In this document: positions 22,701-23,138 of the stretch, piece by piece | Position numbering within the stretch: the stretch's first letter is position 1 | How the letters are laid out: each line of letters begins with the position of its first letter | Origin: JAGOTT01 sp964450795 | GTDB taxonomy: Bacteria; Patescibacteriota; Minisyncoccia; Moranbacterales; UBA1568 | DNA: 23,138 nt | NCBI GenBank assembly: GCA_964450795.1 | Contig: CAYVDI010000013.1 | Span: 1-23,138, forward strand | Direction of reading: 5' to 3' | Position numbers and translations under genes: made by a program | Notes under the pieces: model-generated | Told to the model about the DNA's origin: nothing | Seen by the model: only the letters and a program-made list of their open reading frames with translations | Databases searched by the model: none

Positions 22701-22729
22701 AGACTACCACGATAACCGGCTCGTGTAAA
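22701..22729 (-). promoter_or_regulatory. Promoter of the DUF4446-infB unit
   Basis: On the minus strand TTTACA (22729 to 22724) is separated by exactly 17 bases from TAGTCT (22706 to 22701), which is preceded by TGG. The expected start near 22694 leaves about ten bases before GTG at 22684, which supports that start over a longer frame. Confidence 0.55.
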
Positions 22730-22743
22730 GGAAAAATCTGTTG

Positions 22744-22830
22744 CGGAAAGGGAGAGATTCGAACTCTCGATACCCTTTCGGGTATGCCGCTTTTCGAGAG
22801 CGGTGCCTTCAACCACTCGGCCACCTTTCC
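22744..22830 (-). tRNA. trnS-CGA: tRNA-Ser (CGA)
   Basis: On the minus strand the acceptor stem GGAAAGG / CCTTTCC ends with discriminator G, as usual for serine tRNAs. The anticodon arm CCGCT-CTCGAAA-AGCGG gives anticodon CGA, reading UCG. A long variable arm with ATACCC-GAAA-GGGTAT and a T arm GAGAG-TTCGAAT-CTCTC complete a class II tRNA of 87 bases. The 3' end continues as CAA, so CCA is not encoded. Confidence 0.96.
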
Positions 22831-22832
22831 TG

Positions 22833-22862
22833 TTGGCGCTTTGCCTTCAACTGTTGTACAAT
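22833..22862 (+). promoter_or_regulatory. Promoter of the methyltransferase gene, overlapping a divergent one
   Basis: TTGGCG (22833-22838), 18 bases, then TACAAT (22857-22862) suit the plus-strand gene starting at 22915. The -10 region lies in the palindrome TTGTACAA (22854-22861), which on the minus strand offers TACAAC with TTGCTC 17 bases upstream for tRNA-Ser. The two units may share this short stretch. Confidence 0.45.
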
Positions 22863-22914
22863 ATTTACGGGATTCGAGCAACAGTCCCGATGATACGACA
22901 TAAAATCAATCAGT

Positions 22915-23138
22915 ATGGTTCCATCGACATTCGTGGATCCGAAGACGGTCGTCCGATCACTCCCAATCGCTCCTCGCGGTATCGTCGCGGATTTCGGTTG
23001 CGGTGCCGGGTACTTTTCCATAGAGTTTTCCCGGGCGGTTGGCGATGACGGGGAAGTGATCGCCATCGACGTGCTCCCATCGGCTCTTGAGGCGATGGAG
23101 AGCCAGATAAAGACGCTCGGCATAAAGAATATCCGCAC
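22915..23138 (+). CDS. SAM-dependent class I methyltransferase, N-terminal part
   Basis: From ATG at 22915 the frame stays open to the right edge (74 full codons). The sequence reads as the start of a class I methyltransferase: motif I VADFGCGAG at 24-32 (the glycine-rich SAM-binding loop), then EVIAIDVLP with the acidic residue Asp52 at the end of strand beta-2 that binds the SAM ribose. The N-terminus (TFVDPKTVVRSLPIAPRG) is like that of UbiE/Methyltransf_11/31-type enzymes. The substrate cannot be told because the acceptor-binding part lies outside the window. No SD is seen. It is divergent from tRNA-Ser. Confidence 0.85.
   Translation, partial: MVPSTFVDPKTVVRSLPIAPRGIVADFGCGAGYFSIEFSRAVGDDGEVIAIDVLPSALEAMESQIKTLGIKNIR

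Noticed and set aside
22684..22816. N-terminal extension of the DUF4446 frame through tRNA-Ser
   Set aside because: The extra 44 codons translate part of the tRNA gene; the promoter at 22729-22701 and the GTG at 22684 give a better start and a normal family length.
1..23138. CRISPR arrays, rRNA genes, insertion sequences, a dif site
   Set aside because: No regularly spaced long repeats, no rRNA-like sequence, no transposase-like frame with terminal inverted repeats and no convincing dif-like 28-base site were found on reading both strands.

Overview
The window looks like chromosomal DNA of a Candidate Phyla Radiation (Patescibacteria) bacterium with moderately high GC. This is an inference from gene content: a PrgI / VirB4-like membrane operon, a short IF-2, a DUF4446 protein, tRNA genes without encoded CCA, and many genes that lack a Shine-Dalgarno sequence and instead follow extended -10 promoters. 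TGA is used as a stop (for example by the helicase, the recombinase and the PAP2-like protein), which argues against the CPR lineages that recode TGA to glycine. No database search was possible; family calls rest on motifs and remembered family features.

Left part (1-6540). Two minus-strand genes, an unrecognised one cut by the left edge and a DUF212 divergent PAP2-like membrane protein, are divergent from a UvrD/PcrA helicase. The helicase converges on a tyrosine recombinase (Xer type) on the minus strand. Divergent from the recombinase is a strong canonical promoter driving a membrane-anchored LysM-LysM-CHAP cell-wall hydrolase. After its terminator comes a 283-base intergenic region holding a promoter, a compact structured-RNA candidate, a short hairpin repeat and a weak terminator, and then a small lipoprotein gene with an unusually good Shine-Dalgarno sequence and its own terminator.

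Central part (6543-18154). About 11.5 kb of tightly packed plus-strand genes form what looks like one operon for an envelope-spanning, type IV secretion-like machine. In order: a small membrane protein, a large VirB6/TrbL-like polytopic protein with a long charged helical tail, a soluble protein with a long Pro/Ser-rich tail, a PrgI-family protein, a TraC/VirB4 N-terminal-like protein, a VirB4-type ATPase with its own Pro-rich N-terminus, a second small membrane protein related to the first, a degenerate CPBP-like membrane protein, and a 935-residue secreted, calcium-loop and cysteine-rich protein anchored by a C-terminal membrane helix. No relaxase or VirD4 coupling protein is present. The operon ends at a strong bidirectional terminator. 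This is the best candidate in the window for a poorly described system: a surface machine for DNA uptake, host or partner attachment, or protein/DNA transfer.

Right part (18165-23138). A minus-strand housekeeping cluster on translation: tRNA-Ser(CGA), a DUF4446 protein, infB (IF-2), cca (CCA-adding enzyme), tRNA-Pro(CGG), a small protein of unknown function and tRNA-Leu(UAG). None of the three tRNA genes encodes CCA, so the neighbouring cca gene is functionally required. A 25-base imperfect copy of the tRNA-Pro 3' end lies 77 bases away. A methyltransferase gene starts divergently and runs off the right edge.
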